The translations under genes and the position numbers were made by a program. From contig LR590464.1 in the NCBI GenBank assembly GCA_901472455.1, positions 2,356,001 to 2,420,000 of the forward strand: a stretch of DNA of 64,000 bases. The letters are read 5' to 3'. The notes below the pieces were generated by a model, which was given only the letters and a program-made list of their open reading frames with translations, did not search any database and was not told where the DNA came from. The DNA is from Leclercia adecarboxylata. GTDB lineage: Bacteria > Pseudomonadota > Gammaproteobacteria > Enterobacterales > Enterobacteriaceae. Position 1 is the stretch's first letter; the number at the start of each line of letters is the position of its first letter. Positions 1-9,128 of the stretch are shown in pieces.

Positions 1-588
1 TCCAGCATCTCCTTCTTGGTGCCAAAAGTGAATGGCCCCGGTCGGACAGGTCTTCACGCAGGCTGGCTTCCTGACCAACGCTGACGCCGATCCACGCACA
101 GGGTGCATTTGTAGACCCGGTTGTTCCTCTTTATTGAGACGCGGCACGTTGAACGGACAGCCCGCGATGCAGTATCCGCAGCCGATGCAGTTATCCTGCT
201 GGAAATCGACGATGCCGTTGGCGTACTGAATAATCGCCCCGGCTGATGGGCAGGCTTTCAGACAGCCCGGATCCTCGCAGTGCATACAGCCATCTTTGCG
301 GATCAGCCACTCCAGCTTGCCGTTCTGATCGGTTTCGCTAAAAGCGCATCACCGTCCAGGATTTGGCGCTCAGGTCCGCCGGGTTATCGTAAACCCCGAC
401 GCAGTGCCCCACCTCGTCGCGGATATCGTTCACTCGGAACAGGCCACCTGGCAGGATTTACAGCCCACGCAGGAGGAGACATCGATAAGCTTTGCCACTT
501 TCCGCTTTGTGATCCCGCGCAACGAGGCGCGGGGGTAAAGTCGTTGGTGGCGGAGCGTTTTGATGACGTCTTGTGTTTCCATCGACAT
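1..588 (-). CDS. fdnH: Formate dehydrogenase-N beta (iron-sulfur) subunit, partial
   Basis: Electron-transfer subunit of the membrane formate dehydrogenase FdnGHI; passes electrons from FdnG through four [4Fe-4S] clusters to the FdnI cytochrome and quinones. The start at 588 gives [10 protein letters not shown], almost the E. coli N-terminus. Ferredoxin motifs [25 protein letters not shown] and [15 protein letters not shown] are readable in order. About two thirds of the usual ~294 residues is present; the rest, with the C-terminal membrane anchor and fdnI, lies left of the window. Frame breaks occur near 560 (AAAA where AAA is expected), 535 and 430 (a G lost in the SEWND region), all in short runs, so likely sequence errors. 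It starts 12 bases after the fdnG stop, so the two are co-transcribed. Confidence 0.93.
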
Positions 589-600
589 TGATTCGGCTCC

Positions 601-3600
601 TTATGCTTTCTCGATGTTGACCAGGAACGCCTTGTACTCTGGCGTTTGCGAGTTGGAATCCCCCACTGCAGGCGTCAGGGTGTTGGCGATATAACCTTTC
701 TGCGCCACCCCTTCAAAGCCCAGTGCAGCGGGATCCCGACGGTTCCACCTGTTGGCCGTGAACGTTCAGGGCCTGCAGGCGACGGGTGACCACCGCCACG
801 GCGCGAATAAACCCGCGCTGGCTGCTGAACCTTGACACGATCGCCGTTAGCGATGCTTTGGCCTTCGCCAGGGTCTCGCTGATCTCGACAAACTGTTCCG
901 GCTGGGCGATGGCGTTCAGTCGCGCATGTTTGGTCCAGGTATGGAAATGCTCGGTCAGGCGATAGGTCGTACCGACGTACGGGAACTTATCTTTCTTGCC
1001 CATGCGCACGGCATCTTCCTGGTAAAACACGTACCACCGGACTGGAGACCACGTTGGGGGTTGCAGCGGGTTAGTGCCGAGCGGCCGTTTCCCATTGGCT
1101 CGTAGTGTTTCCGGGAACGGCCCTTCCGCCAGCTTGTCGATGGCAAACAGACGTCCCAAGCCCTTCCGGCTGCATGATAAAACGGCCCGGTGTTGCTGCC
1201 CGGTGCGGCGGTGTTGAAGTCCGGGATATCGTTGCCAGCCCACTTCGTGCCGTTCCACTGGATCAGCATCCGTTTTCGGATCCCACGGCTTGCCGTTGAT
1301 ATCCGCTGACGCGCGGTTGTAAAGCACGCGACGGTTCAATGGCCACGCCCAGGCCCAGCCCAGCGTATTGCCCAGCCCTGACGGGTCGGCGTTATCGCGG
1401 TTAGCCATCTGGTTACCCTGCTCCGGTCCAGCTGCCGGTGTAGATCCAGCACGAGGATGCCGTGGTACCGTCATCACGCAGTTGGGCAAAGCTTGCTCAG
1501 CAACTGGCCTTTCTTCGCGATGAGCACGCCATTGGCGTCATAGAGATCCGCCCAGCGCATAGCCGTTGTTTCTCTTTCGCCACCTCTTCCGATTCCGGGT
1601 GATCCGGCTGTTTGTAATCCCAGCTCATCCGCAGCAGCGGCTCAGCGCCTTTGCCGCCTTCCGTGCGGTACATCTCACGCAGACGATGGTAAAATCCCCG
1701 CCAGGATCTCGCCGTCGTTACGCGCTTTCGCCCGGCGCATCCTGCCCCCTTCCAGTTGCCACTGCAGCCAGCGGCCGGAGTTGGCGATGGAGCCATCCTC
1801 TTCGCAAAACAGGTGGACGGCAGACGGAACACTTCGGTCTGAATCGAGGCGGTATCCACGTCATTCATTTCGCCGTGGTTCTGCCAGAAGTTAGAGGTTT
1901 CCGTCACCAGCGGATCGATAACTACCATGTACTTCAAGCTTGCTGAGACTGGCGACAATCTTGTTCTTATCCGGGAACGACGCCACCGGGTTAAAGCCCT
2001 GGCAGATGTAAACCTGTGACCTCGCCCTTCGCCATCATGTTGAAATACTTAATGACGTCGTAGGACTGATCCCATTTTGGCAGCCAGTTAAAGCCCCAGT
2101 CGTTCTCCTTCTGCGCCGCATCGCCATAGAAGGACTTCATCAGGCTGACGAAGAACTTCGGATAATTACTCCAGTAGTTCACCTGATCAGGCAGCGTCGC
2201 TTTTGGCGTGTTCGCCGTCATATAGCTTTGCAGATCCGTCTGTTTCTCGGACGGCAGCGTCAGGTAGCCGGTCAGGCTGGTCGACAGCAAGCCTAAGTCG
2301 GTTAAGCCCTGAATGTTGGAGTGCCCGCGCAGGGCGTTCACCCCGCCACCGGCCATGCCCATGTTGCCGAGCAGCAGCTGGATCATCGCCATGGTACGGA
2401 TGTTCTGCGCCCCGACGGTGTGTTGCGTCCAGCCCAGCGCATACAGGAAGGTCGTGGTTCTGTCTGCCGCACTGGTGGAGGCCAGCACTTCGCACACTTT
2501 CAGGAAATCGGCTTTCGGCGTTCCGCAAATGTTTTTCCACCACCTCCGGCGTATAGCGGGAGACGTGCTGTTTCAGCAGGTTCCACACGCAGCGCGGATC
2601 GGTGAGCGTGTCATCGCGTTTCGCATAGCCATTTTCGTCGAACTGATAGTTCCAGGAAGACTTATCGTACTGGCGTTTTTCCGCGTCGTAGCCGCTGAAA
2701 CAGCCCGTCTTCAAAAGCAAAGTCTTCCCGCACCAGCAGATTGGCGTTGGTGTAGTGCTTAACGTACTCAGCGTTAATTTTGTTGTTTTCAATCAGGTAC
2801 AGCAGCACGCCGGAAAGGAACGTAATGTCCGTGCCGGAGCGGATTGGCGCATAGATATCGGCTACCGATGCCGTACGCGTAAAGCGCGGATCGACGACGA
2901 TCAGCGTCGCATCATTGTTGTTCTTCGCCTTCCATCGCCCAGCGGAATCCCACGGGATGGCCTCAGCGGCGTTACCGCCCATGACCATAAACGACGTTGG
3001 CGTTTTTGATATCAAACCCAGTGGTTGGTCATCGCACCGCGACCAAATGTTGGAGCAAGACTTGCTACCGTTGGTCCGTGTCAGACGCGCGCCTGGTTAT
3101 CTACCGCCAGCATGCCGAGGGAGCGCACAAATTTCTGCGTCAGCATGCCGGTTTCATTACTGGCCGCCGAAGGCGCATAGCATCCCGGTGGAGGTCCAGC
3201 GGTTTAACCGTCACGCCCTGCGCATTGGTCTCGACGAAGTTGGCGTCGCGGTCGGCTTTCATCAGTTTCGCAATCCGGGAGAAGGCCTCATCCCAGGAGA
3301 GTCGCTGCCACTTGTCGGAACCCGGCGCGCGGTACTCCGGGTAACGCAGGCGGTTTTCGCTGTGAACATAGTCCAGCAGGCCCGCCCCTTTCGGGCATAA
3401 CGCCCCGCGGCTGACCGGATGATCCGCGTCGCCTTCAATATGATAAATCGACTCTTTGGCGTTCTTCGCGCCATCTCCCAGGCTATACATCAATAGCCCG
3501 CATCCCACGGAACAGTATGTGCAGGTGTTACGGATCTCTTTCGCACGCCAGCAATTTATAGTTGCGCGCCTGAGCCAGCGCCATTTTAGGAGCGAACCCC

Positions 3601-3672
3601 TAAAGCAGCCACTGTGGTTCCGGCCATACCGCCCGCGCAGATTTTAAAAAACTGTCTGCGACTGACGTCCAT
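601..3672 (-). CDS. fdnG: Formate dehydrogenase-N alpha subunit, selenoprotein
   Basis: Catalytic molybdenum (bis-MGD) subunit that oxidises formate to CO2 in the periplasm for nitrate respiration. The start at 3672 gives MDVSRRQFFKICAGG, a twin-arginine signal of the SRRxFxK type. A CTYCSVGCG-type cluster motif follows. An in-frame TGA at 3081-3083 sits in the context ARV-U-HGPTVA, exactly where E. coli FdnG has selenocysteine. The C-terminus ends VNIEKA. The span equals about 1,020 codons against 1,015 residues in E. coli. At least eight frame breaks (for example near 3595, 2960, 2525, 2000, 1830, 1270) cut it into pieces; each repairs with one base in a homopolymer, so they look technical rather than decay. 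Probably regulated by FNR and NarL (sites at 3737 and 3798). Confidence 0.95.
3044..3083 (-). promoter_or_regulatory. Selenocysteine UGA and SECIS-like segment in fdnG
   Basis: The TGA at 3083-3081 is followed directly by CACGGACCAACGGTAGCAAG, nearly the stem-loop that follows the UGA of E. coli fdnG (CACGGGCCAACGGUAGCCAG there). In the known system SelB binds the apical loop and inserts selenocysteine. The end of the element is approximate because I did not fold it. Confidence 0.8.
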
Positions 3673-3736
3673 CGTTGTCCTCGTTAACTCAATGAGAATT
3701 CCGGCGGAAAACTAACAGCAAAGCCCCTGTTTTTTT

Positions 3737-3750
3737 TTGCGGCAAATCAA
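3737..3750 (-). promoter_or_regulatory. FNR box upstream of fdnG
   Basis: On the minus strand the sequence reads TTGATTTGCCGCAA, matching TTGAT-N4-ATCAA at 8 of 10 defined positions. Its centre lies 62 bases from the NarL palindrome centre, nearly the same spacing as the -42.5 FNR and -105 NarL sites of the E. coli fdnG promoter. This would place the transcription start near 3702. Confidence 0.75.
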
Positions 3751-3797
3751 TATCGCTATTTTTCGCCCTCTTAATAGTCAGCGGGTCGCGGTTTTGT

Positions 3798-3813
3798 TAC
3801 CGCTAAGGGGGTA
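3798..3813 (-). promoter_or_regulatory. NarL 7-2-7 site upstream of fdnG
   Basis: TACCGCT-AA-GGGGGTA is an inverted pair of NarL heptamers (TACYYMT type) spaced by two bases, the arrangement NarL prefers. It lies between the divergent fdnG and yddG genes, so it could also affect yddG. Confidence 0.72.
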
Positions 3814-3895
3814 ACCGCGGGGAGATTAATTCGCGGAAGGTACTGAAACAGTGCTATAAATTTGCCCCTGAAAATGTCATGGCAATGGAAAAATG

Positions 3896-4783
3896 ATGGA
3901 CAGAAAAAAAGCGACGTTGACAGGGCTGGCGGCTATTGTGCTCTGGAGCACGATGGTAGGCCTGATCCGAGGCGTCAGCGAGGGGCTAGGCCCGGTAGGG
4001 GGCGCGGCGATGATCTACACGCTCAGCGGTTTACTTTGTCTGGTCACGGTCGGGCTGCCCAACCTGCGGCGTTTTTCGCCCCGCTACCTGATGGCGGGTA
4101 GCGTGCTGTTTGTCAGCTATGAGATCTGTCTGGCCCTGTCGTTAGGCTACGCCACCACCCGTCACCAGGCCATTGAGGTGGGGATGGTCAACTATCTCTG
4201 GCCAAGCCTGACCATTGTGTTTGCCATTCTGTTTAATCGCCAGAAATCGACGCTGTGGGTGATCCCGGGGCTGCTTATCTCGCTGCTGGGTGTCAGTTGG
4301 GTCGTCGGGGGCGATAAGGGGCTTAGTCTGGCGGACATTGCCCAAAACGTTATCTCGAATCCGCTGAGTTACGGCCTGGCCTTTTGTCGGGCTTTTATCT
4401 GGCCGCTTACTGCACCGTGACCAGTAAATATGCCAGGGGCCAGAATGGCATCACCCTGTTTGTGCTGCTGACGGCCCTGACTCTGTGGGTGAAATATGCC
4501 TTCAGCGATCAGCCGGAAATGGTCTTCAGCGTGCCGGTGGTGATTAAACTCCTGATGTGCGGCGTGGCGCTGGGGTTTGGCTATGCCTCATGGAACATCG
4601 GCATTCTGCACGGCAACGTGACGCTGCTGGCGGTGGCGTCCTATTTTACGCCGGTACTGTCAGCGGCGCTGGCGGCGGTGTTACTGAATGCCCCCCTGTC
4701 GTTTAGCTTCTGGCAGGGGGCGATGATGGTGTGCGCGGGGTCGTTGTTGTGTTGGTATGCTACGCGGGCGGCGGACGCGCTAA
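3896..4783 (+). CDS. yddG: Aromatic amino acid exporter YddG (DMT/EamA family)
   Basis: Ten-helix inner-membrane exporter; the E. coli homologue exports aromatic amino acids and methyl viologen. The translation is nearly colinear with E. coli YddG, including IVLWSTMVGLIRGVSEGLGP and HQAIEVGMVNYLWPS near the N-terminus and ILHGNVT...SYFTPVLSAALAAVL near the C-terminus. One frame break near 4385-4400 joins SYGLAF to WAAYCTVTSKYARG. A second single-base correction in the GGGCGGCGG run near 4770 gives a stop at 4781-4783 and about 295 residues, matching the family (293). Uncorrected, the frame runs on to 4863 through a terminator and the antisense end of the next gene, which I reject. Divergent from fdnG, as in E. 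coli. Confidence 0.92.
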
Positions 4784-4810
4784 GTTCCTGGACGCGACAA
4801 GGAGTAGCGA

Positions 4811-4836
4811 AAACCACCAGCCGCTTCGGCTGGTGG
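4811..4836 (-). terminator. Terminator after the lipoprotein array, possibly bidirectional
   Basis: A perfect ten-base stem, CCACCAGCCG / CGGCTGGTGG, with a three-base loop. On the minus strand it is followed by TTTTCG, fitting the end of the immunity gene array. It also lies just downstream of yddG and may serve both. Confidence 0.8.
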
Positions 4837-4847
4837 TCTGATAACAA

Positions 4848-5502
4848 TTACCAGTTGCCGTAAAGGGTAATTTTTACCCTTGATAAATTGAGGGGTATCC
4901 CCGTAATAGACATAGCCGTTAGGATGCTGAGTTACTCCCTTACAGATATCCAGCCGATCGCCTGAAAGCGTCACCATGCGTTTTGGCTCTACAGGGACAT
5001 TTTCCCCTCCGGCACTGTTCTGAAGCCAGATCTTCACCTTCCCCTCCGGCGCAAGACCGAACAGCATCGTTTTATACCAGGCGGTTTCTCCGTAACGGTC
5101 TGTCCCTGTCGGTGTCAGCATGGTTTCACGTAACGACGGTTTGAAAATAATCCACGTTTCATAGGTTTTTTTATCAATGATGGAGTCCCAGCAGAACAGC
5201 ATGGAAACGGGGGGGTGGCGGACTTTATTAAAGATAACTCCGCCATTAGGTGTAGTGTCACTCCAGAACTGTACGGTATCCGGATCACTCTGCGTACTGT
5301 CCAACGTCCGAAAGGTCGATACAACTTTCCCGCTGTCGATTACCACTGCGTGCGTCACGATGGCAGGCAAAGCATAGGGAGTAAAAAATGCAAAACCCCA
5401 TTTGCCGTAGGGCATAGTGCCCGTTTCTTCCGGGCTCAGCGGTTCAGAAGCCCGGCAGCCACTCACCAATAGCACCACCGCAAGGGCGATTTTCAGTTTC
5501 AT
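4848..5502 (-). CDS. Putative Tle1 immunity lipoprotein, DUF2931-like, copy 1
   Basis: Predicted periplasm-facing lipoprotein: MKLKIALAVVLLVSGC carries a lipobox (LVSGC). About 218 residues. Recognisable features are MPYGKWGFAFFTPYALPA after the signal and CWDSIIDKKTYETWIIFKPSLRE in the middle, which I associate with the DUF2931 family often seen beside Tle1 phospholipases; this assignment is from memory. The start is preceded by a scrap of effector C-terminus whose stop overlaps the ATG. The frame breaks near 4865; correcting one A gives the C-terminus KGKITLYGNW and a stop at 4848. The middle is almost identical to copy 3, unlike copy 2. Probable role: neutralising a phospholipase in the periplasm. 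Confidence 0.75.
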
Positions 5503-5567
5503 ACTTCTTTACCATCCATGTTGTATTGGGTGCGCTGCCGTTTTTCATCCCTACTACCCAGAAAACC
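5499..5567 (-). pseudogene. Orphan C-terminal tail of a Tle1-type effector (scar 1)
   Basis: Twenty-two codons plus stop read GFLGSRDEKRQRTQYNMDGK-EV, aligning with the end of the Tle1 gene (GFLDRPDENWQRTLYDMDGK-KI). The stop TGA overlaps the ATG of immunity copy 1, as the real effector's stop overlaps copy 3. There is no effector body upstream. I read it as the border of a duplicated or displaced effector-end plus immunity unit. Confidence 0.8.
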
Positions 5568-5570
5568 GAG

Positions 5571-5603
5571 GAAAAAGGCCACAAGCCGACGCGGCAGGTA
5601 GCC
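5571..5603 (-). terminator. Imperfect terminator between immunity copies 2 and 1
   Basis: Minus strand GGCTACCTGCCG-CGT-CGGCTTGTGGCC followed by TTTTTCC. Several stem mismatches make it weaker than the matching element after copy 3. Confidence 0.5.
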
Positions 5604-5612
5604 TGATAACAA

Positions 5613-6265
5613 TCACCAGCTGCCGTAAGGGTACGTTTTACCCTTGATAAATTGAGGGGTATCCCCGTAATAGACATAGCCGTTAGGATGCTGAGTTACT
5701 CCCTTACAGATATCCAGCCGATCGCCTGAAAGAGTTACCATGCGTTTTTGGCTCTACAGGGACATTTATCCCTCCGGCACTGTCCTGAAGCCAGATCTTC
5801 ACCTTCCCCTCCGGCGCAAGACCGAACAGCATCGTTTTATACCAGGGCGGTTTCTCCTTTTCTGTCTTTTCCTGTCGGGGTCAGCATGATTTCACGTAAC
5901 GACGGTTTGAAGATGATCTGTGTTTCATAGGTCTTTTTATCAATGATGGAGTCCCAGCAGATCATCATGGCAACGGGCGGATGGCGGGCTTTATTCAGTT
6001 CTGCATGCATTCGAACAAGGTTGTTCCAGGTCTCAACGGTATCCGGATCGCCAGGTGTACCGTCCAGCATCCGGAATCTGTAGACCACATTTCCGCTATC
6101 AATAATCGCAGCGTATGTCACGACAGCGTTTAAGGCTCGGGGTGTAAAAAAAGCAAATTCCCATTTTCCATAAGGCATGCTGCCGGTTTCTTCCGGGGTC
6201 TGCGGTTCAGAAGCCCGGCAGCCACTCACCAATAGCACCACCGCAAGGGCGATTTTCAGTTTCAT
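5613..6265 (-). CDS. Putative Tle1 immunity lipoprotein, DUF2931-like, copy 2
   Basis: Same lipoprotein family as its neighbours: MKLKIALAVVLLVSGC signal with lipobox, then MPYGKWEFAFFTPRALNA. The central part has diverged (PGDPDTVETWNNLVRMHAEL against SDPDTVQFWSDTTPNG in copies 1 and 3), while both ends remain nearly identical, including about 100 bases at the 3' end shared with copy 1. A frame break near 5840 separates the first 142 codons from the rest; another sits near 5745. Corrected, it ends TPQFIKGKTYPYGSW with a stop at 5613. A diverged core in a shared frame fits immunity to a different effector variant. Confidence 0.72.
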
Positions 6266-6330
6266 ACGTCTTTACCATCCATGTTGTATTGGGTGCGCTG
6301 CCAGTTTTCATCCCGGCGATGCAAAAATCT
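6262..6330 (-). pseudogene. Orphan C-terminal tail of a Tle1-type effector (scar 2)
   Basis: Reads RFLHRRDENWQRTQYNMDGK-DV plus stop, aligned with the Tle1 C-terminus; the stop overlaps the ATG of immunity copy 2 as ATGA. No effector body is attached. The upstream bases run straight into the terminator that follows copy 3. Confidence 0.8.
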
Positions 6331-6333
6331 GAA

Positions 6334-6366
6334 GAAAAAGGCTATCTGCCGACGCGGCAGGTAGCC
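6334..6366 (-). terminator. Terminator between immunity copies 3 and 2
   Basis: Minus strand GGCTACCTGCCG-CGT-CGGCAGATAGCC forms a 12-base stem with one mismatch, followed by TTTTTCTT. It suggests downstream copies 2 and 1 are partly uncoupled from the effector transcript or rely on read-through. Confidence 0.7.
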
Positions 6367-6375
6367 TGATAACAA

Positions 6376-7030
6376 TCACCAGTTGCCGTAGGGATAGGCT
6401 TTATCTTTGATAAATTCCTGAGTCGTTTTGGTATATCCATATCCCTGAAAATGCCTTGTAATTCCCTTACAAGATATCAAGCTGATCGCCTGAAAGCGTC
6501 GCGATTTGTTTCGGCCTTAAAAGGACATTTATCCCTCCGGCGCTGTCCTGAAGCCAGATCTTTACCTTCCCTTCCGGCGCAAGACCAAACAGCATCGTTT
6601 TATACCAGGCGGTTTCTCCGTAACGGTCTGTCCCTGTCGGTGTCAGCATGGTTTCACGTAACGACGGTTTGAAAATAATCCACGTCTCATAGGTTTTTTT
6701 ATCAATGATGGAGTCCCAGCAGAACAGCATGGAAACGGGGGGGTGGCGGACTTTATTAAAGATAACTCCGCCATTAGGTGTAGTGTCACTCCAGAACTGT
6801 ACTGTATCCGGATCACTCTGCGTACTGTCCAACGTCCGGAAGGTCGATACAACTTTTCCGCTGTCGATAACCACTGCGTGCGTCACGATGGCAGGCAAAG
6901 CATAGGGAGTAAAAAATGCAAAACCCCATTTGCCGTAAGGCATGCTGCCCGTTTCTTGCGGTGTCTGCGGCTCAGAAGCGCGGCAGCCACTCACTAATAA
7001 CACCAGTGCGAGGGCGATTTTCAGTTTCAT
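6376..7030 (-). CDS. Putative cognate Tle1 immunity lipoprotein, DUF2931-like, copy 3
   Basis: Lipoprotein signal MKLKIALALVLLVSGC, then MPYGKWGFAFFTPYALPA. It starts inside the stop of the Tle1 gene (ATGA overlap, 7027-7030), so translation is coupled and this is the likely true partner of the effector. A frame break near 6475 (extra A against ACAGATATC of the other copies) truncates the raw reading frame at LDIL; correcting it continues to YGNW and a stop at 6376, about 218 residues. The middle is nearly identical to copy 1. Assignment to DUF2931 is by motif memory; the immunity role is inferred from position. Confidence 0.77.
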
Positions 7031-8664
7031 ATTTTTTTCCCGTCCATGTCGTATAGGGTGCGCTGCCAGTTTTCATCCGGGCGATCGAGAAAACCGATGA
7101 TTTCCGCTGCGGATGCACCGCCCTGCGTAAAACCTTTTGTATCCGCAACGATCGCATTCCAGTTTGCCGAGCAGTGAATATATCGCCGGGTGATAGTGTC
7201 GATTTCATCCTGGCTAAACGTACCTGAAGCCTGGCCCGAACGAACCGCCTTACCCATTTCCAGGGCTTTGTCACAAAGAGGGAGCAATTCATCGGGAAGA
7301 GTCATTGCCGGGTTTACTGGATCGATAGCATTGAACATTACCCCCGCATCTTTCGCCGCTGCATACATGACCCGCAACGCGACTTTTGACCAGTCATTTC
7401 TAATGATTCGGTTACGTAGCGTCAGGGCGGCGTAGCTACGTTTCTGCGGTTCGCCGTAGCGTCCGGCGGCATGCGGTCATCAAACCAGGTTTCTAAAGAA
7501 ATATCGCTGGTGCGCATAATGGGGGCGACTGCCGGACAGGCGTCCAGCTTATCCAGTTGCTTTCTTGTCTGATGGTAACCCCGCGTTTGTTCGCCGGACT
7601 GGCGCAGCGGGAAAGTGTCGGTCTCCGGGCGAGTCAGAAAAAGATTTTCTTCCACAGCAGGCAGATAACCTCCGCCAACATCAGAATGCACGCCGGGTAA
7701 CGCCAGTTCAGGCCAGGCGGGTTTTACGCTGTTCAGAGCGAAGTTAAAACGGCATTCATGGGCCGCAGTGATATGAAAAACCTTATCCGCCACACCCGGG
7801 CGTAGCACAAGATTTACTTCGCCCGTATCCGCACTGTGCGGGTTCAGGCCGTTTAGTGGGGTGCCAATCGCGGCTACGGTATCAAAAATCCCGATAAAGC
7901 GAATTTTGCCTGCTGGAACTCCTTTAAACTCTGTGCCCTGCACACCTTCACGGATTGCAGCAATAATCGCGGGGTCTTCTGAATGAATACGATTGGCAAA
8001 GTGACGTGAGGCGGCTGCGCCACGACTGAAACCAAAAATATCGAATTCCAGCGCCTGGATAACCAATTCAGAGTCAGATGTTTTACTTTTTATATCTTCA
8101 ATAGCGTTTGAAATATTTTTCACAAGACATTTGATTGCCATATCAGTTTTTGGCGATCACACCAGTATCTGAAATACCCAGCCCCTGACCAATCATACTG
8201 TCCGGCTTACCTGCTTCTGTACCGATACCATCAATATAAATGGCCTGCTGAATATCTGAATCACTACCGGAAATGCTTTATTTATAAAGTGTCCGCAGCC
8301 AGTGAACATTCGTGTAATACCCCGTATAACTAATGGCACCCACACCCGAAACGCCCATACCCTCCCGCGCACATTTTCCCAGAATCGCACCCGCGTCGAT
8401 GTTATCAAGTTCGTAGCGTTCAGCAATACAGGCTTTTATCATGTTATTGGTATTAATAGCATTGTTGCCCGTACCATCGAAAAACACACCGAGCGTCAGG
8501 GTAATTTCTCGTTTTCCTTTTTGGGCACGGTTGCTGGCATTGTCAGAGGTAGCGGCTGAATTTTTTCGTGCGGCCTGCGCATGTTGTTCTGGCTCGCCAG
8601 CGTTTAGAGGTGCACCGGCAACCGTGTTAAACCCGTTTATCTTCCCCGGACCAATATACGGCAT
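7027..8664 (-). CDS. T6SS phospholipase effector, Tle1 family (DUF2235-like)
   Basis: Predicted antibacterial phospholipase delivered into the target periplasm. Visible signatures are LGVFFDGTGNN near the N-terminus, the nucleophile elbow GFSRGA, FIGIFDTVAAIG, and PGVHSDVGGGY with the probable catalytic aspartate; these are typical of the DUF2235/Tle1 alpha-beta hydrolase fold. About 546 codons. Frame breaks near 8280 (after WLRTLYK) and 7430 split it; bridging them restores one continuous domain, so I treat it as intact. It overlaps the 3' end of the PAAR gene, and its own stop overlaps immunity copy 3. There is no VgrG here, so delivery must use a tip encoded elsewhere. Confidence 0.87.
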
Positions 8665-8923
8665 TAGGGAATGACGTTATCAGCCTTGCCCGGCACGGGC
8701 ATGTACTGCGGCTATGCAATGTTCCTGCTGCTGCCACGCCATGAATAAAGTAATTAGGTATACCCCCTGCGATATGATAGACCTTACGATCGATACCGCA
8801 GGAAACCTTATCGCCGTTTCTGGCCGTCGCAACACCTCCAAAACTATGGTGTTGTGAAGCGGAAAGCACAGTACCGCCACAGGAAGTTTTATCACCCAGA
8901 CGAATAAAATAACCTATTGCCAT
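8627..8923 (-). CDS. PAAR-domain T6SS tip protein
   Basis: Small PAAR protein (about 98 residues) that caps the VgrG spike and carries cargo. From the start at 8923 it reads MAIGYFIRLGDKTSCGGTVL, then VATARNGDKVSC and STCPCRARLI, the usual pattern of PAAR metal-binding cysteine/histidine positions. The start follows AAGGATGATG. The 3' end overlaps the Tle1 start by 38 bases as read; a one-base shift would instead make a TAATG junction at 8662-8666. Overlap and order indicate that PAAR loads this Tle1. Confidence 0.88.
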   Translation of the reverse strand: MAIGYFIRLGDKTSCGGTVLSASQHHSFGGVATARNGDKVSCGIDRKVYHIAGGIPNYFIHGVAAAGTLHSRSTCPCRARLITSFPNAVYWSGEDKRV

Positions 8924-8993
8924 AATCATCATCCTTAATAAAGTGAATGAGTAGATTTGATTCATTCATGTTCAAAGAAGAAACGGCGAATAT

Positions 8994-9128
8994 TTACATT
9001 TGATTAAAATGGTAATAACGCAATATGGAGAGGTTAAATATTACTCCCCCTGCATTGTTCAGCGCCATCAGAAAAATCATTACACCCAGAATAATTAAAT
9101 GCCACACAAACAAACGGTGGGTTTTCAT
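8994..9128 (-). CDS. Possible small membrane peptide upstream of PAAR
   Basis: A 44-codon frame starting ATGAAAACCCACCGT and ending NLSILRYYHFNQM. Residues ~6-32 form one hydrophobic helix (LFVWHLIILGVMIFLMAL). It lies about 70 bases upstream of PAAR on the same strand. The ribosome site is poor (AATAATAACA). No family recognised; it could be a chance frame in A/T-rich DNA. Confidence 0.35.
   Translation of the reverse strand: MKTHRLFVWHLIILGVMIFLMALNNAGGVIFNLSILRYYHFNQM

Noticed and set aside
3081..3083. TGA in fdnG as a nonsense mutation
   Set aside because: Its context matches the known selenocysteine position and following recoding element of FdnG.
4781..4863. C-terminal extension of yddG beyond 4783
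   Set aside because: It reads through a perfect hairpin and the antisense 3' end of the lipoprotein gene; one base in a GGGCGGCGG run restores a stop at the family's usual length.
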